Origin: Marinicella gelatinilytica
Lineage (GTDB): Bacteria; Pseudomonadota; Gammaproteobacteria; Xanthomonadales; Marinicellaceae
DNA length: 64,000 nucleotides
Assembly: GCF_026410405.1 (NCBI RefSeq)
Contig: NZ_JAPMLN010000001.1
Coordinates: forward strand, 62,001-126,000
Direction of reading: 5' to 3'
In this document: positions 56,430 to 64,000 of the stretch, piece by piece
Numbering within the stretch: position 1 is the stretch's first letter
Layout of the letters: the number at the start of each line of letters is the position of its first letter
The notes under the pieces: model-generated
Told to the model about the DNA's origin: nothing
Databases searched by the model: none
The model's input: only the letters and a program-made list of their open reading frames with translations
Translations under genes and position numbers: made by a program

Positions 56430-57178
56430 GATAATAACCCCTTGTCTTTTAACATTGTGACGAGTTCATCAACAGACTCCACCATCACGCCTTTTTGACG
56501 TGGTTGTGGTGGTTCGTAATGGTTGGCCTTAATGTGGTGATCACTGCGTTCAGGTGCCAACTCGTCAATCGCCAAGGTCTCAAGTGGTTTTTTCTTGGCT
56601 TTCATAATATCCGGCAGTTTCACAAAGCGCGGCTCATTGAGACGCAGATCCGTGGAAATAACCGCCGGTAATTCAACTTCAATGGTTTCTAAGCCGGCAT
56701 CCACTTCTCGGGTGGCTTGTAAGCCCTTGTCAGTGAATTCAATTTGTGACACAAATGTGGCTTGTGGTCGATTCCACAAAGTGGCCAACATTTGAGGTGT
56801 TTGGTTGTTATCATCATCAATGGCTTGTTTGCCGGTGATAACGAGGCCCGGTTGTTCTTTTTCAATGACTTTTAATAACACTTGTGCCGCTTGCAGAGGT
56901 TGAACGGCTTTATCTGTGTTTACCAAAATGGCGCGATCCGCGCCCATGGCCATGGCTGTTCGTAATTGTTGTTGTGACTCGTCGCCACCAATGGTGACCA
57001 CCACAACTTCATCGGCTTTACCTTGCTCTTTAATGCGCAGCGCTTCTTCAACAGCAATCTCATCAAACGGATTAATGCTCATTTTGACGCCATCAATGGC
57101 AACCCCGGAGCCATCGGGTTTAACCTGAACTCGAACGTTGTAGTCAACAACGCGTTTAATTGCGACAAGTATTTTCAT
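56426..57178 (-). CDS. etfB: Electron transfer flavoprotein, beta subunit
   Basis: Second ETF subunit, binding AMP. MKILVAIKRVVDYNVRV and MSINPFDEIAVEEALRIKE are the family N-terminus; the loop AQVLLKVIEKEQPGLVITGKQAIDDDNNQTPQML and ATREVDAGLETIEVELPAVISTDLRLNEPR (ETF beta signature) follow. 250 residues. First gene of etfB-etfA-amaB on the minus strand; the divergent side is a short gap to the glycosyltransferase gene end. Confidence 0.95.
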   Translation of the reverse strand: MKILVAIKRVVDYNVRVQVKPDGSGVAIDGVKMSINPFDEIAVEEALRIKEQGKADEVVVVTIGGDESQQQLRTAMAMGADRAILVNTDKAVQPLQAAQVLLKVIEKEQPGLVITGKQAIDDDNNQTPQMLATLWNRPQATFVSQIEFTDKGLQATREVDAGLETIEVELPAVISTDLRLNEPRFVKLPDIMKAKKKPLETLAIDELAPERSDHHIKANHYEPPQPRQKGVMVESVDELVTMLKDKGLLS

Positions 57179-57261
57179 AAATTAGTTACGGTTATAAAAG
57201 GCGCTGAATTATATCACTTTTACTTTAATATTTCATTAGGCAGGGTGGCTTGATTCAGTGT

Positions 57262-58209
57262 TTAATCGGATTTTTTAAAACCATGTTTAATATTTTTTAA
57301 ATAGCGCTGAAAAATCAGTCTCCGCGACACAAAAACAGGTTTGGGTATTGGCCAGGATAACAGCCATCCCAGTAACAATTCTGGCACATACTTGAGCCCA
57401 ACAAATACTTGTGCCAGATATTTTTTCCAGCCGATGAAGTGTTTATTTATATAGATATGCTTGGCGGCCAGTGCAGCGCTTTTACTGCGTACGCGGTCAC
57501 TGATTTGGTATTGCCCCGATACACCGTGATGGTGTAACCATTGGGTGCTGTCCGTGACGGCGACTTTTAGACCCAGCAGCGATGCGCGGCGACATAAATC
57601 CACATCTTCCATGAACATAAAAAAGTCCTCATCCCAACCGTTTAAGCGCTTGAAATCTTGATTTTTCATGAGAATAACCGCACCTGAAATCCAGTCACAA
57701 TAGCTGACATTGTTTTCGTATTTTGTTGTTTTCGATTGTTTAAAAACCCCTCCCATTATCGGTATATAGCGATAAAGTGAAGGAAAGCGTCCGCAAACCC
57801 GCTGTGGTTTTCCTTGAGCATTAATCTGTGAGGGTGTCAACAAATCAACCCGTCGTTGGCTGTAAACCTGCATGAGATTATTCAATCCTTGTTTTGGGAT
57901 TTCAATGTCCGGATTACAAAACAACAGTAAATCTGTTTTTGCCTTGGCAGCACCCATGTTACAGCCACTGGCAAAGCCAACATTTTCAGTGTTGTTAAGC
58001 CATTGGACTGTTATGTTTTGCTGGTCAAGTTGTTGGTTTAATGAACTAAAGTCAGGTTTAGCTTGGCTTGAATTATTGTCAACAATAATAACGTTTAGAT
58101 CACGAATCAAATCCGCTGCAAGGGTTTGTTCAGTCAAACTTATCAGCAGTTGGGTTAATACCTGCCAGCTGTTGTAATTAACAATAATGATTGACACAGA
58201 AGGTGGCAT
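57262..58209 (-). CDS. Family 2 glycosyltransferase, rhamnosyltransferase-like
   Basis: 315-residue GT-A enzyme similar to WbbL-type rhamnosyltransferases: VSIIIVNYNSW, NVIIVDNNSSQ, NTENVGFASGCNMGAA, LLLFCNPDIEIP (DxD-like NPD), and the catalytic-region WISGAVILMKNQDFKRLNGWDEDFFMFMEDVDLCRRA. Ends with an amphipathic region that may sit on the membrane. It lies divergent from the dTDP-rhamnose genes, which supports, but does not prove, use of dTDP-L-rhamnose. Confidence 0.85.
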   Translation of the reverse strand: MPPSVSIIIVNYNSWQVLTQLLISLTEQTLAADLIRDLNVIIVDNNSSQAKPDFSSLNQQLDQQNITVQWLNNTENVGFASGCNMGAAKAKTDLLLFCNPDIEIPKQGLNNLMQVYSQRRVDLLTPSQINAQGKPQRVCGRFPSLYRYIPIMGGVFKQSKTTKYENNVSYCDWISGAVILMKNQDFKRLNGWDEDFFMFMEDVDLCRRASLLGLKVAVTDSTQWLHHHGVSGQYQISDRVRSKSAALAAKHIYINKHFIGWKKYLAQVFVGLKYVPELLLGWLLSWPIPKPVFVSRRLIFQRYLKNIKHGFKKSD

Positions 58210-58295
58210 GTGTGAGTTAATGGCAGTCTAAAAAATCGCCATTATAGCGTAACAAGCTGTGATGTTTTTTGTAAAACTTGTTTGTTGTCTTGGGG

Positions 58296-58324
58296 CTGAC
58301 CCATTGTCACTGTTCTGCTATAAT
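58296..58324 (+). promoter_or_regulatory. Probable promoter of the rfb/man operon
   Basis: CTGACC (58296-58301) and perfect TATAAT (58319-58324) are 17 bp apart, with a predicted start near 58331, about 20 nt before the rfbB ATG. Confidence 0.5.
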
Positions 58325-58351
58325 TGACGGTTTTCACGGATACCCATAACG

Positions 58352-59428
58352 ATGCAGGAAAAATGGTTAGTAACCGGTGGTGCCGGCTTTATTGGCGGTA
58401 ACTTTGTGTTGCGACAAGTCTTACAACATAACCGATTTATTGTTAATCTTGATAAGCTTACTTATGCAGGGAATTTGGATACTTTGGCTGCCGTGGCTGA
58501 TGATCAACGCCATCATTGGGTGCAGGGTGATATACAAGATCAATCATTGGTGACTCAATTACTAAAACAACACAAGCCGGAAGTTGTGGTTCATTTTGCC
58601 GCCGAATCCCATGTAGATCGTTCCATTGAAGGGCCACAGGCATTCATTGATACCAATATAATGGGTACTTTTCATCTGTTACAAGCGGTTTTGGCTTATT
58701 ATCAAAGTTTAACGGATAAGCAACAACAGGCTTTTAAATTTTTGCATGTTTCCACTGATGAGGTTTATGGCTCTTTGGGTGATACCGGCTTATTTACTGA
58801 AAGCACTGCGTATGCACCTAATTCTCCATACTCTGCATCAAAAGCCGCTTCCGATCACTTAGTACGCGCCTATCACCATACTTACGGTTTACCGGTGCTA
58901 ACCACCAATTGCTCCAATAACTATGGGCCTTATCAATTTCCGGAAAAGCTGATTCCGTTAATGATTGATAAAGCATTAACCGGTCAGGATTTGCCGATTT
59001 ATGGTGATGGTAAAAATGTTCGGGATTGGTTGTATGTGGAAGACCATTGTCGCGCCATCGAAACAGTTATCGAGCAGGGTCGATTAGGCGAAGTCTATAA
59101 TGTCGGTGGTAATGAGGAATGGCAAAATATTGACATTGTCCATGCTGTTTGTGATTGCTTAGATCGCTTAAGACCGGCGTCGCAATCTTATAAAGAACAG
59201 ATTACTTTCGTCAAAGATCGTCCGGGTCATGATAAAAGATATGCCATAGATTCCAGTAAGTTACAGAATGAACTTAACTGGAAACCTAAAGAAACATTTG
59301 AATCAGGCTTAGAAAAAACCATCCAATGGTATTTAGATAATCAAAACTGGGTAGAGCGTGTTAAAGATGGTAGTTATCAGGGACAAAGATTGGGTGAAGA
59401 CCTTAAACAGTCACAGGAGACAGCATGA
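58352..59428 (+). CDS. rfbB: dTDP-glucose 4,6-dehydratase
   Basis: Second step of dTDP-L-rhamnose synthesis. NAD loop [35 protein letters not shown] (catalytic Thr-Asp-Glu) and [22 protein letters not shown] (catalytic Tyr-Lys), then [17 protein letters not shown] and [10 protein letters not shown]. 358 residues. First of an operon in which each next gene starts inside the previous stop. Confidence 0.96.
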   Translation: MQEKWLVTGGAGFIGGNFVLRQVLQHNRFIVNLDKLTYAGNLDTLAAVADDQRHHWVQGDIQDQSLVTQLLKQHKPEVVVHFAAESHVDRSIEGPQAFIDTNIMGTFHLLQAVLAYYQSLTDKQQQAFKFLHVSTDEVYGSLGDTGLFTESTAYAPNSPYSASKAASDHLVRAYHHTYGLPVLTTNCSNNYGPYQFPEKLIPLMIDKALTGQDLPIYGDGKNVRDWLYVEDHCRAIETVIEQGRLGEVYNVGGNEEWQNIDIVHAVCDCLDRLRPASQSYKEQITFVKDRPGHDKRYAIDSSKLQNELNWKPKETFESGLEKTIQWYLDNQNWVERVKDGSYQGQRLGEDLKQSQETA

Positions 59429-60303
59429 ATCGTAAAGGCATTATTTTGGCCGGTGGATCGGGCACCCGATTATATCCTTTAACCCATTCCATCAGTAAGC
59501 AACTGTTGCCGGTTTACGATAAGCCGATGATTTACTACCCGTTAAGCACTTTAATGGGTGCCGGTATAAGAGAGGTGCTGATTATTAATACACCCCATGA
59601 ACAACCACTGTTTAAAGCGCTATTAGGTGATGGTTCCCAATGGGGTATGACTTTACATTATGCGGTGCAGCCGGAGCCCGGTGGATTGGCACAGGCATTT
59701 TTAATAGGTGAGGATTTTATCGGTGATAATCCATGTTGTTTAATCTTGGGTGATAATATTTTTCATGGTGCCGGAATGCGTCAGTTAATGCGCAATGCCG
59801 GAGAGCGTGAAAGCGGTGCCACGGTGTTTGGTTATCGGGTACATGATCCTGAGCGCTATGGTGTGGCGGCTTTTAACGAAGCCGGTCAAGTCATTGATTT
59901 AGAAGAAAAACCTAAGAATCCAAAATCAAATTTTGCGGTTACGGGGTTATATTTCTATGATAATCAAGTGGTTGAAATCGCTAAAGCTTTAAAACCATCA
60001 CCCCGCGGTGAATTAGAAATTACTGACTTAAATAAAGTCTATTTACAACAACAGAATCTACAAGTTGAATTAATGGGGCGAGGTTTTGCCTGGTTAGATA
60101 CTGGTACCCATGACTCCCTGGCTGAAGCCACCAACTTTATCTCCACCATTGAACGCCGCCAAGGTATTAAGATTGCTTGCCCTGAAGAAATTGCCTACAA
60201 CCAAGGTTGGATTGATGCTGATCAGGTGTTAAAACTGGCCGAACCCATTAAGAAAAATGGTTACGGACAATACCTAATCTCTCTGATCAAATATAAACAA
60301 TGA
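59425..60303 (+). CDS. rfbA: Glucose-1-phosphate thymidylyltransferase
   Basis: Makes dTDP-glucose, the first step of the rhamnose branch. [36 protein letters not shown] is the nucleotidyltransferase start, followed by [53 protein letters not shown] and the C-terminal [12 protein letters not shown] that marks RmlA. 292 residues. ATG overlaps the rfbB stop (ATGA) and has AGGAG upstream. Confidence 0.96.
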   Translation: MNRKGIILAGGSGTRLYPLTHSISKQLLPVYDKPMIYYPLSTLMGAGIREVLIINTPHEQPLFKALLGDGSQWGMTLHYAVQPEPGGLAQAFLIGEDFIGDNPCCLILGDNIFHGAGMRQLMRNAGERESGATVFGYRVHDPERYGVAAFNEAGQVIDLEEKPKNPKSNFAVTGLYFYDNQVVEIAKALKPSPRGELEITDLNKVYLQQQNLQVELMGRGFAWLDTGTHDSLAEATNFISTIERRQGIKIACPEEIAYNQGWIDADQVLKLAEPIKKNGYGQYLISLIKYKQ

Positions 60304-60857
60304 AAGTCATTGAAACAGCGTTACCGGGCGTGTTAATCATCGAACCTAAAGTATTTGGCGATGAACGTGGGTATTTTATGGAATCTTGGCAACAACAACG
60401 TTACCGGGACATTGGCATTGAGCGAGATTTTGTACAGTCAAATGTCTCAAAATCAGCGTACGGTGTGTTACGGGGTTTACATTTTCAAAACCCAAACCCC
60501 CAAGGCAAATTGGTGTCGGTTCTGGTGGGTGAAGTGTATGATGTGGCGGTGGATATTCGTCACGGTTCGCCGACTTTCGGTCAGTACGTGGGTGTCACCC
60601 TAAGTGCTGAAAATCACCGCCAGTTTTATGTTCCGGAGGGTTTTGCCCATGGTTTTTGTGTGACTTCAGAGAACGCCATTTTCAACTATATGTGTACTGA
60701 TTATTACCATGCAGAATCTGAAGCATCGATTGCCTGGAACGATAAAAACATTGGTATAGATTGGCCGATCGATGAGCCTAAATTATCTGCCAAAGACCAA
60801 GCCGCTAACCATCTATCAGATTATCCACTCAATAAATTACCAACTTATCAACCATGA
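60300..60857 (+). CDS. rfbC: dTDP-4-dehydrorhamnose 3,5-epimerase
   Basis: Epimerises the 4-keto sugar, the third step of dTDP-L-rhamnose synthesis. [37 protein letters not shown] (catalytic His), [21 protein letters not shown] and [28 protein letters not shown] give the RmlC cupin fold. 185 residues. ATGA overlaps on both sides. Confidence 0.96.
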   Translation: MKVIETALPGVLIIEPKVFGDERGYFMESWQQQRYRDIGIERDFVQSNVSKSAYGVLRGLHFQNPNPQGKLVSVLVGEVYDVAVDIRHGSPTFGQYVGVTLSAENHRQFYVPEGFAHGFCVTSENAIFNYMCTDYYHAESEASIAWNDKNIGIDWPIDEPKLSAKDQAANHLSDYPLNKLPTYQP

Positions 60858-61744
60858 AAATTTTACTCACCGGTGCCGATGGACAAGTGGGATTTGAATT
60901 GTGGCGAACGCTGCAATTTAATCGTGAAGTAATTCCAACCACATCAAACGGCCGTGATGTGAATGGTATGAGTACCATTAAATTTGATCTAAATGATGCG
61001 GATGATGTCAATAATAAATTAGAAGCCATCGCGCCTGATGTCATTTGTAATGCGGCTGCTTATACGGCGGTTGATCAAGCAGAAAGTGATGTTGCTAATG
61101 CGCAGCGCATTAATTCTGAGGCGGTGGCGCAAATGGCTGAATTTTGTTGCCAAAATAAATTGCTCATGTTGCATTATTCGACCGACTATGTCTTTTCTGG
61201 CGAGCATCGTTTTGCTTGGCGAGAACAGGACCCGATTAATCCACAATCTGTCTATGGCCAGAGCAAAGCGGATGGTGAACAGGCTCTAATTAATAGTGGC
61301 TGCGAATACATGATTTTTCGCACCGCGTGGGTGTATGCCAGCCGTCGGCATAATTTTTTAAAAACCATGCTAAAACTGGCACAAACACGTGATGCGTTAA
61401 ACATTGTGAATGACCAGCAGGGCACTCCGACATGGGCTAATACCATCGCTTTGGCGACCATGCTGGCTTTAAATATTCCCGAAACCGGTGTTTATCACTT
61501 AACTGCCGCTGGCCATACAACGTGGTATGGTTTTGCAAAACGTATTTTTGAGCAAGCAGTGCGCATTGGATTACTGGAAAAGATGCCAAAATTAACCCCT
61601 GTTACAAGTGATGAATTTCCCACTGCGGCCACCCGACCAAAATATTCCGTACTTGATTGCCAAAAATTTTCAGGTACCTTTAATGTTAAACTGCCACATT
61701 GGCAAACAACTTTACAGCTATGTATGCAAAGGATGAATCCATGA
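60854..61744 (+). CDS. rfbD: dTDP-4-dehydrorhamnose reductase
   Basis: NAD(P)H-dependent last step to dTDP-L-rhamnose. ILLTGADGQVGFEL (cofactor loop), NAAAYTAVDQAESD, HYSTDYVFSGEHRFAWREQDPINPQSVYGQSKADGEQA (catalytic YxxxK in YGQSKADGE), FRTAWVYASRRHNFLKTML. 296 residues. Completes a full rfbBACD set. Confidence 0.95.
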   Translation: MKILLTGADGQVGFELWRTLQFNREVIPTTSNGRDVNGMSTIKFDLNDADDVNNKLEAIAPDVICNAAAYTAVDQAESDVANAQRINSEAVAQMAEFCCQNKLLMLHYSTDYVFSGEHRFAWREQDPINPQSVYGQSKADGEQALINSGCEYMIFRTAWVYASRRHNFLKTMLKLAQTRDALNIVNDQQGTPTWANTIALATMLALNIPETGVYHLTAAGHTTWYGFAKRIFEQAVRIGLLEKMPKLTPVTSDEFPTAATRPKYSVLDCQKFSGTFNVKLPHWQTTLQLCMQRMNP

Positions 61745-63186
61745 ACATTATTCCCGTTATTTTATCCGGCGGTGCCGGCACCCGATTATGGCCGGTATCT
61801 CGTCAAGCTTACCCGAAACCTTTTATGCAATTGTCAGATGGGCAAAGTCTGGCTGCCTTAACCTTTGATCGGGCTTTAAAAGTAGCTACCGATAACACGG
61901 TGTTGACTGTGACTTCTCGTGATTATTATTTTTTGTGCAAAGACATTTATCAAGCCAACCCACAAGCTGATATGCGTAAGCAGTACTTCTTGTTAGAACC
62001 CAGCGGTCGAAATACCGCCCCGGCGATTGCATTGGCGGCACTACAAACCCAACAGTTGTATGGAAATGAAGCGATAATGGTGGTGATGCCATCAGATCAT
62101 CTCATTAAAGATGAGGAATTGTTCATTGATACAGTTAAAACAGCAGCGCAACAAGCTTCGCAAGGTTTCTTAACCACTTTTGGTATTTATCCGACCGCGC
62201 CTGAAACCGGTTATGGTTATATCAAAGCCGGTCAATCATTGACAGCAGAGGGGGTTTCGGAAATCGCAGAGTTTGTTGAAAAGCCCGATTTAGCCACTGC
62301 TAAAAAATACCTGGCTTCCGGCGAATATAGTTGGAATTCAGGCATGTTCTGCTTCCAGGTGGGTGCTTTGCTGCAGGCATTTGAAGACACAGCGCCGGAT
62401 GTGTTGGCTGCGGCTAAAAACTGTTTTGACGCGGTTGATAGCAATCAACAGCAAATTGAGTTCAATGCCGATTTATTCACTCAGTTACCGGATATTTCCA
62501 TTGATTATGCCATTATGGAAAAAGCCAAAAAGCGGGCGGTGGTTGATTCGCGTTTTGATTGGAATGACATTGGTTCATGGAATGCCATGGCAGATTTGTT
62601 AGAAGGTGACGAAAGTGGTAACCGCATTGAAGGCAAAGCGGTGGTCATTGATGCCAATAATAACTACATTCGAGCTGGTGATCGTTTAGTGGCGGTGGTC
62701 GGGGTTGATGATTTGATGGTGGTAGACACCACTGATGCGGTTTTAATTGCGCATAAAAATAAATCCCAAGGAGTTAAAGATGTGGTGCAATTTTTAAAAG
62801 CAAAATCCCATGAAGCCGCGGTTTATCACACCACAGTGCATCGTCCGTGGGGCAGTTATACCATCTTAGAAGATGAGGATGACTGTAAGGTTAAACGTCT
62901 GGTGGTCAAACCGGGACAAGTCTTGTCATTACAAAAACATTATAAGCGCAGTGAACATTGGACTGTGGTCACCGGTACTGCGAAAGTCAGGGTGGGTGAT
63001 GATGAGTTTATGCTCAATGAAAATGAATCGGTGCATATTCCGGTGGAAACTTTACATCGATTAGAAAATACCACTGACACGGATATTGCCTTGATAGAAG
63101 TGCAATGTGGCAGTTACTTCGGAGAAGATGACATTGTTCGTTATGAAGATATTTATGGACGTGTCGCCAATAAAAAAGCCAATTAA
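61741..63186 (+). CDS. manC: Mannose-1-phosphate guanylyltransferase / mannose-6-phosphate isomerase
   Basis: Bifunctional enzyme giving GDP-mannose. The N-terminal GT-A-like pyrophosphorylase has LSGGAGTRLWPVSRQAYPKPF, PSGRNTAPAIALAAL, VMPSDHLI, EFVEKPDLATA and NSGMFCF; the C-terminal cupin (type II PMI) starts near residue 350 with HRPWGSYTILEDEDDCKVKRL, KHYKRSEHWTVVTGTA and SVHIPVETLHRLEN. 481 residues from ATG 61741, which overlaps the rfbD stop; an in-frame start at 61699 lies inside rfbD and is rejected. Confidence 0.95.
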   Translation: MNIIPVILSGGAGTRLWPVSRQAYPKPFMQLSDGQSLAALTFDRALKVATDNTVLTVTSRDYYFLCKDIYQANPQADMRKQYFLLEPSGRNTAPAIALAALQTQQLYGNEAIMVVMPSDHLIKDEELFIDTVKTAAQQASQGFLTTFGIYPTAPETGYGYIKAGQSLTAEGVSEIAEFVEKPDLATAKKYLASGEYSWNSGMFCFQVGALLQAFEDTAPDVLAAAKNCFDAVDSNQQQIEFNADLFTQLPDISIDYAIMEKAKKRAVVDSRFDWNDIGSWNAMADLLEGDESGNRIEGKAVVIDANNNYIRAGDRLVAVVGVDDLMVVDTTDAVLIAHKNKSQGVKDVVQFLKAKSHEAAVYHTTVHRPWGSYTILEDEDDCKVKRLVVKPGQVLSLQKHYKRSEHWTVVTGTAKVRVGDDEFMLNENESVHIPVETLHRLENTTDTDIALIEVQCGSYFGEDDIVRYEDIYGRVANKKAN

Positions 63187-63962
63187 TGATGAATCAAGAG
63201 CAATTACAAAAAGCCACCGAGATGGCACGTTATGCAGCGGCCCAAGCGGCCGGTTTAATTCGTTCTTATTATATGAATCGAGATAATATCACCGAAGTGA
63301 AATCTGATAACAGTCCCGTAACCATTGCTGATAAGGAAGCTGAAAAAACCATTATCCGAATAATTAAAGAAGCCTATCCTGATCACGATATATTTGGTGA
63401 AGAGTATGGTCGTGATGGCGAAAACAGTGATTATTTGTGGCTGATTGATCCCATTGACGGTACCAAAAGTTTTGTTCGTGGTTATCCCTTTTTCTCAACT
63501 CAAATTGCGCTGATGTTCAAAGGTGAGTTGGTGTTGGGAGTATCCCATGCGCCTTTAATGGATGAACAAGCCTATGCGTATAAAAATGGTGGTGCTTATT
63601 TAAATGGTGAACCATTAAAAGTCCAACAACAATGGAGTGAACACAGCTCTTGCGTATCCACCGGAAATATCCAAAGTTTAGTGCATAATAATTGGCACAA
63701 GTTAGGCCAACTTTTGTTAAAATTCAGTAAAATTCGCGGTTACGGGGATTTTTATCATTATCACCTGTTAGCCGGTGGTAAGATTGATTTATTGATTGAA
63801 AGTGATGTTAATATTTTAGACATCGCGGCGTTAACCGTTATCGTTCGAGAAGCCGGTGGTTTAATTACCGACTTAAACGGGCATAACATTGGATTGGATA
63901 CCACGGACGTGGTGGCCGGTAATCAACAAACACATGCTTTGGCAATGGATTATTTATCATGA
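63186..63962 (+). CDS. Inositol-monophosphatase family phosphatase
   Basis: 258-residue Mg2+-dependent phosphatase: DNSPVTIADKEAEKTI, GEEYGRDGENSDYLWLIDPIDGTKSFVRGYPFFSTQIAL and NILDIAALTVIVREAGG (the last motif reads LDIAA rather than WDxAA). It resembles HisN-like histidinol-phosphatases and CysQ/SuhB relatives; which substrate applies is not settled. In this operon a sugar-phosphate or nucleotide by-product is a sensible guess only. ATG overlaps the manC TAA as TAATG. Confidence 0.87.
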   Translation: MMNQEQLQKATEMARYAAAQAAGLIRSYYMNRDNITEVKSDNSPVTIADKEAEKTIIRIIKEAYPDHDIFGEEYGRDGENSDYLWLIDPIDGTKSFVRGYPFFSTQIALMFKGELVLGVSHAPLMDEQAYAYKNGGAYLNGEPLKVQQQWSEHSSCVSTGNIQSLVHNNWHKLGQLLLKFSKIRGYGDFYHYHLLAGGKIDLLIESDVNILDIAALTVIVREAGGLITDLNGHNIGLDTTDVVAGNQQTHALAMDYLS

Positions 63963-64000
63963 AAACCTTATTAAATGCAGTAGAACAATTGGCTGTAAAA
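63959..64000 (+). CDS. Start of a further gene in the polysaccharide operon (partial)
   Basis: Only MKTLLNAVEQLAVK is visible before the window ends. The ATG overlaps the phosphatase stop as ATGA, as at most junctions in this operon, so the gene is real and co-translated. Its product cannot be named from 14 residues; a sugar-phosphate enzyme or glycosyltransferase would fit the context. Confidence 0.55.
   Translation, partial: MKTLLNAVEQLAVK

Noticed and set aside
1-64000. tRNA, rRNA, prophage and IS elements
   Set aside because: No cloverleaf, rRNA-like block, integrase, transposase or phage structural gene was seen.

Overview
The window reads as a moderately AT-rich chromosome segment of a free-living, aerobic Gram-negative gammaproteobacterium. 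Evidence for this includes Lol lipoprotein-export genes, PyrD of the quinone-linked class, B12-dependent MetH, the large NAD-glutamate dehydrogenase, azurin, and c-type cytochromes. Two secreted proteins share a C-terminal tail ending GFEN, which I associate from memory with Lysobacterales and Marinicella-like bacteria; the genus is an inference only. I see no rRNA, tRNA, phage, transposase or CRISPR array.

Layout. 0-5 kb: 5' part of mgtE, two tandem membrane diguanylate cyclases and a gamma-glutamyltransferase. 4.8-7.4 kb: a compact arsenic operon (arsR-arsC-acr3-arsH) with a near-consensus promoter and palindromic operator. 7.5-11.7 kb: lolC/E-type permease, lolD and comEC. 11.8-14.3 kb: a lipoprotein built from 11-residue repeats and a secreted nuclease. 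14.4-22.6 kb: desaturase, a three-gene ABC system with a GldG-like subunit, pdxH, a SulP transporter, sstT and a VOC protein. 22.5-27 kb: a cluster of secreted proteins (metzincin protease, six-repeat protein, beta-helix protein). 27-30.4 kb: housekeeping oxidoreductases and an EamA transporter. 30.5-37.3 kb: a beta-propeller/amidohydrolase fusion, an unrecognised protein, maiA and a BaiN-type flavoprotein. 37.3-38.3 kb: a higBA toxin-antitoxin pair between two near-identical palindromic BIME-like repeats. 38.4-44.2 kb: a gamma-carbonic-anhydrase-like protein, a small surface protein, metH and an ArsR-methyltransferase fusion regulator translationally coupled to metH. 44.6-49.5 kb: the 1638-residue NAD-GDH. 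49.6-51.8 kb: two cytochromes c, an SDR and divergent azurin. 51.9-57.2 kb: murB-pyrD, an ALDH7 dehydrogenase and etfBA. 57.3-64 kb: a rhamnosyltransferase-like GT2 gene divergent from a tightly coupled polysaccharide-precursor operon (rfbBACD, manC, an inositol-monophosphatase-like gene and a further gene running off the end).

How the parts work together. The ars operon reduces arsenate (ArsC), exports arsenite (Acr3) and probably oxidises trivalent organoarsenicals (ArsH). The metH regulator gene carries, next to its start, the same 12-bp sequence (TTATTCGTATAT) as the arsR operator, so two ArsR-family regulators appear to use related sites. The final operon makes dTDP-L-rhamnose and GDP-mannose for surface polysaccharide. 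The points most worth following up are the shared operator, the GFEN tail, the BIME-flanked higBA with a palindrome filling its promoter spacer, the azurin promoter with three 11-bp direct repeats, the LEA-like lipoprotein, and a probable AUU start for comEC.
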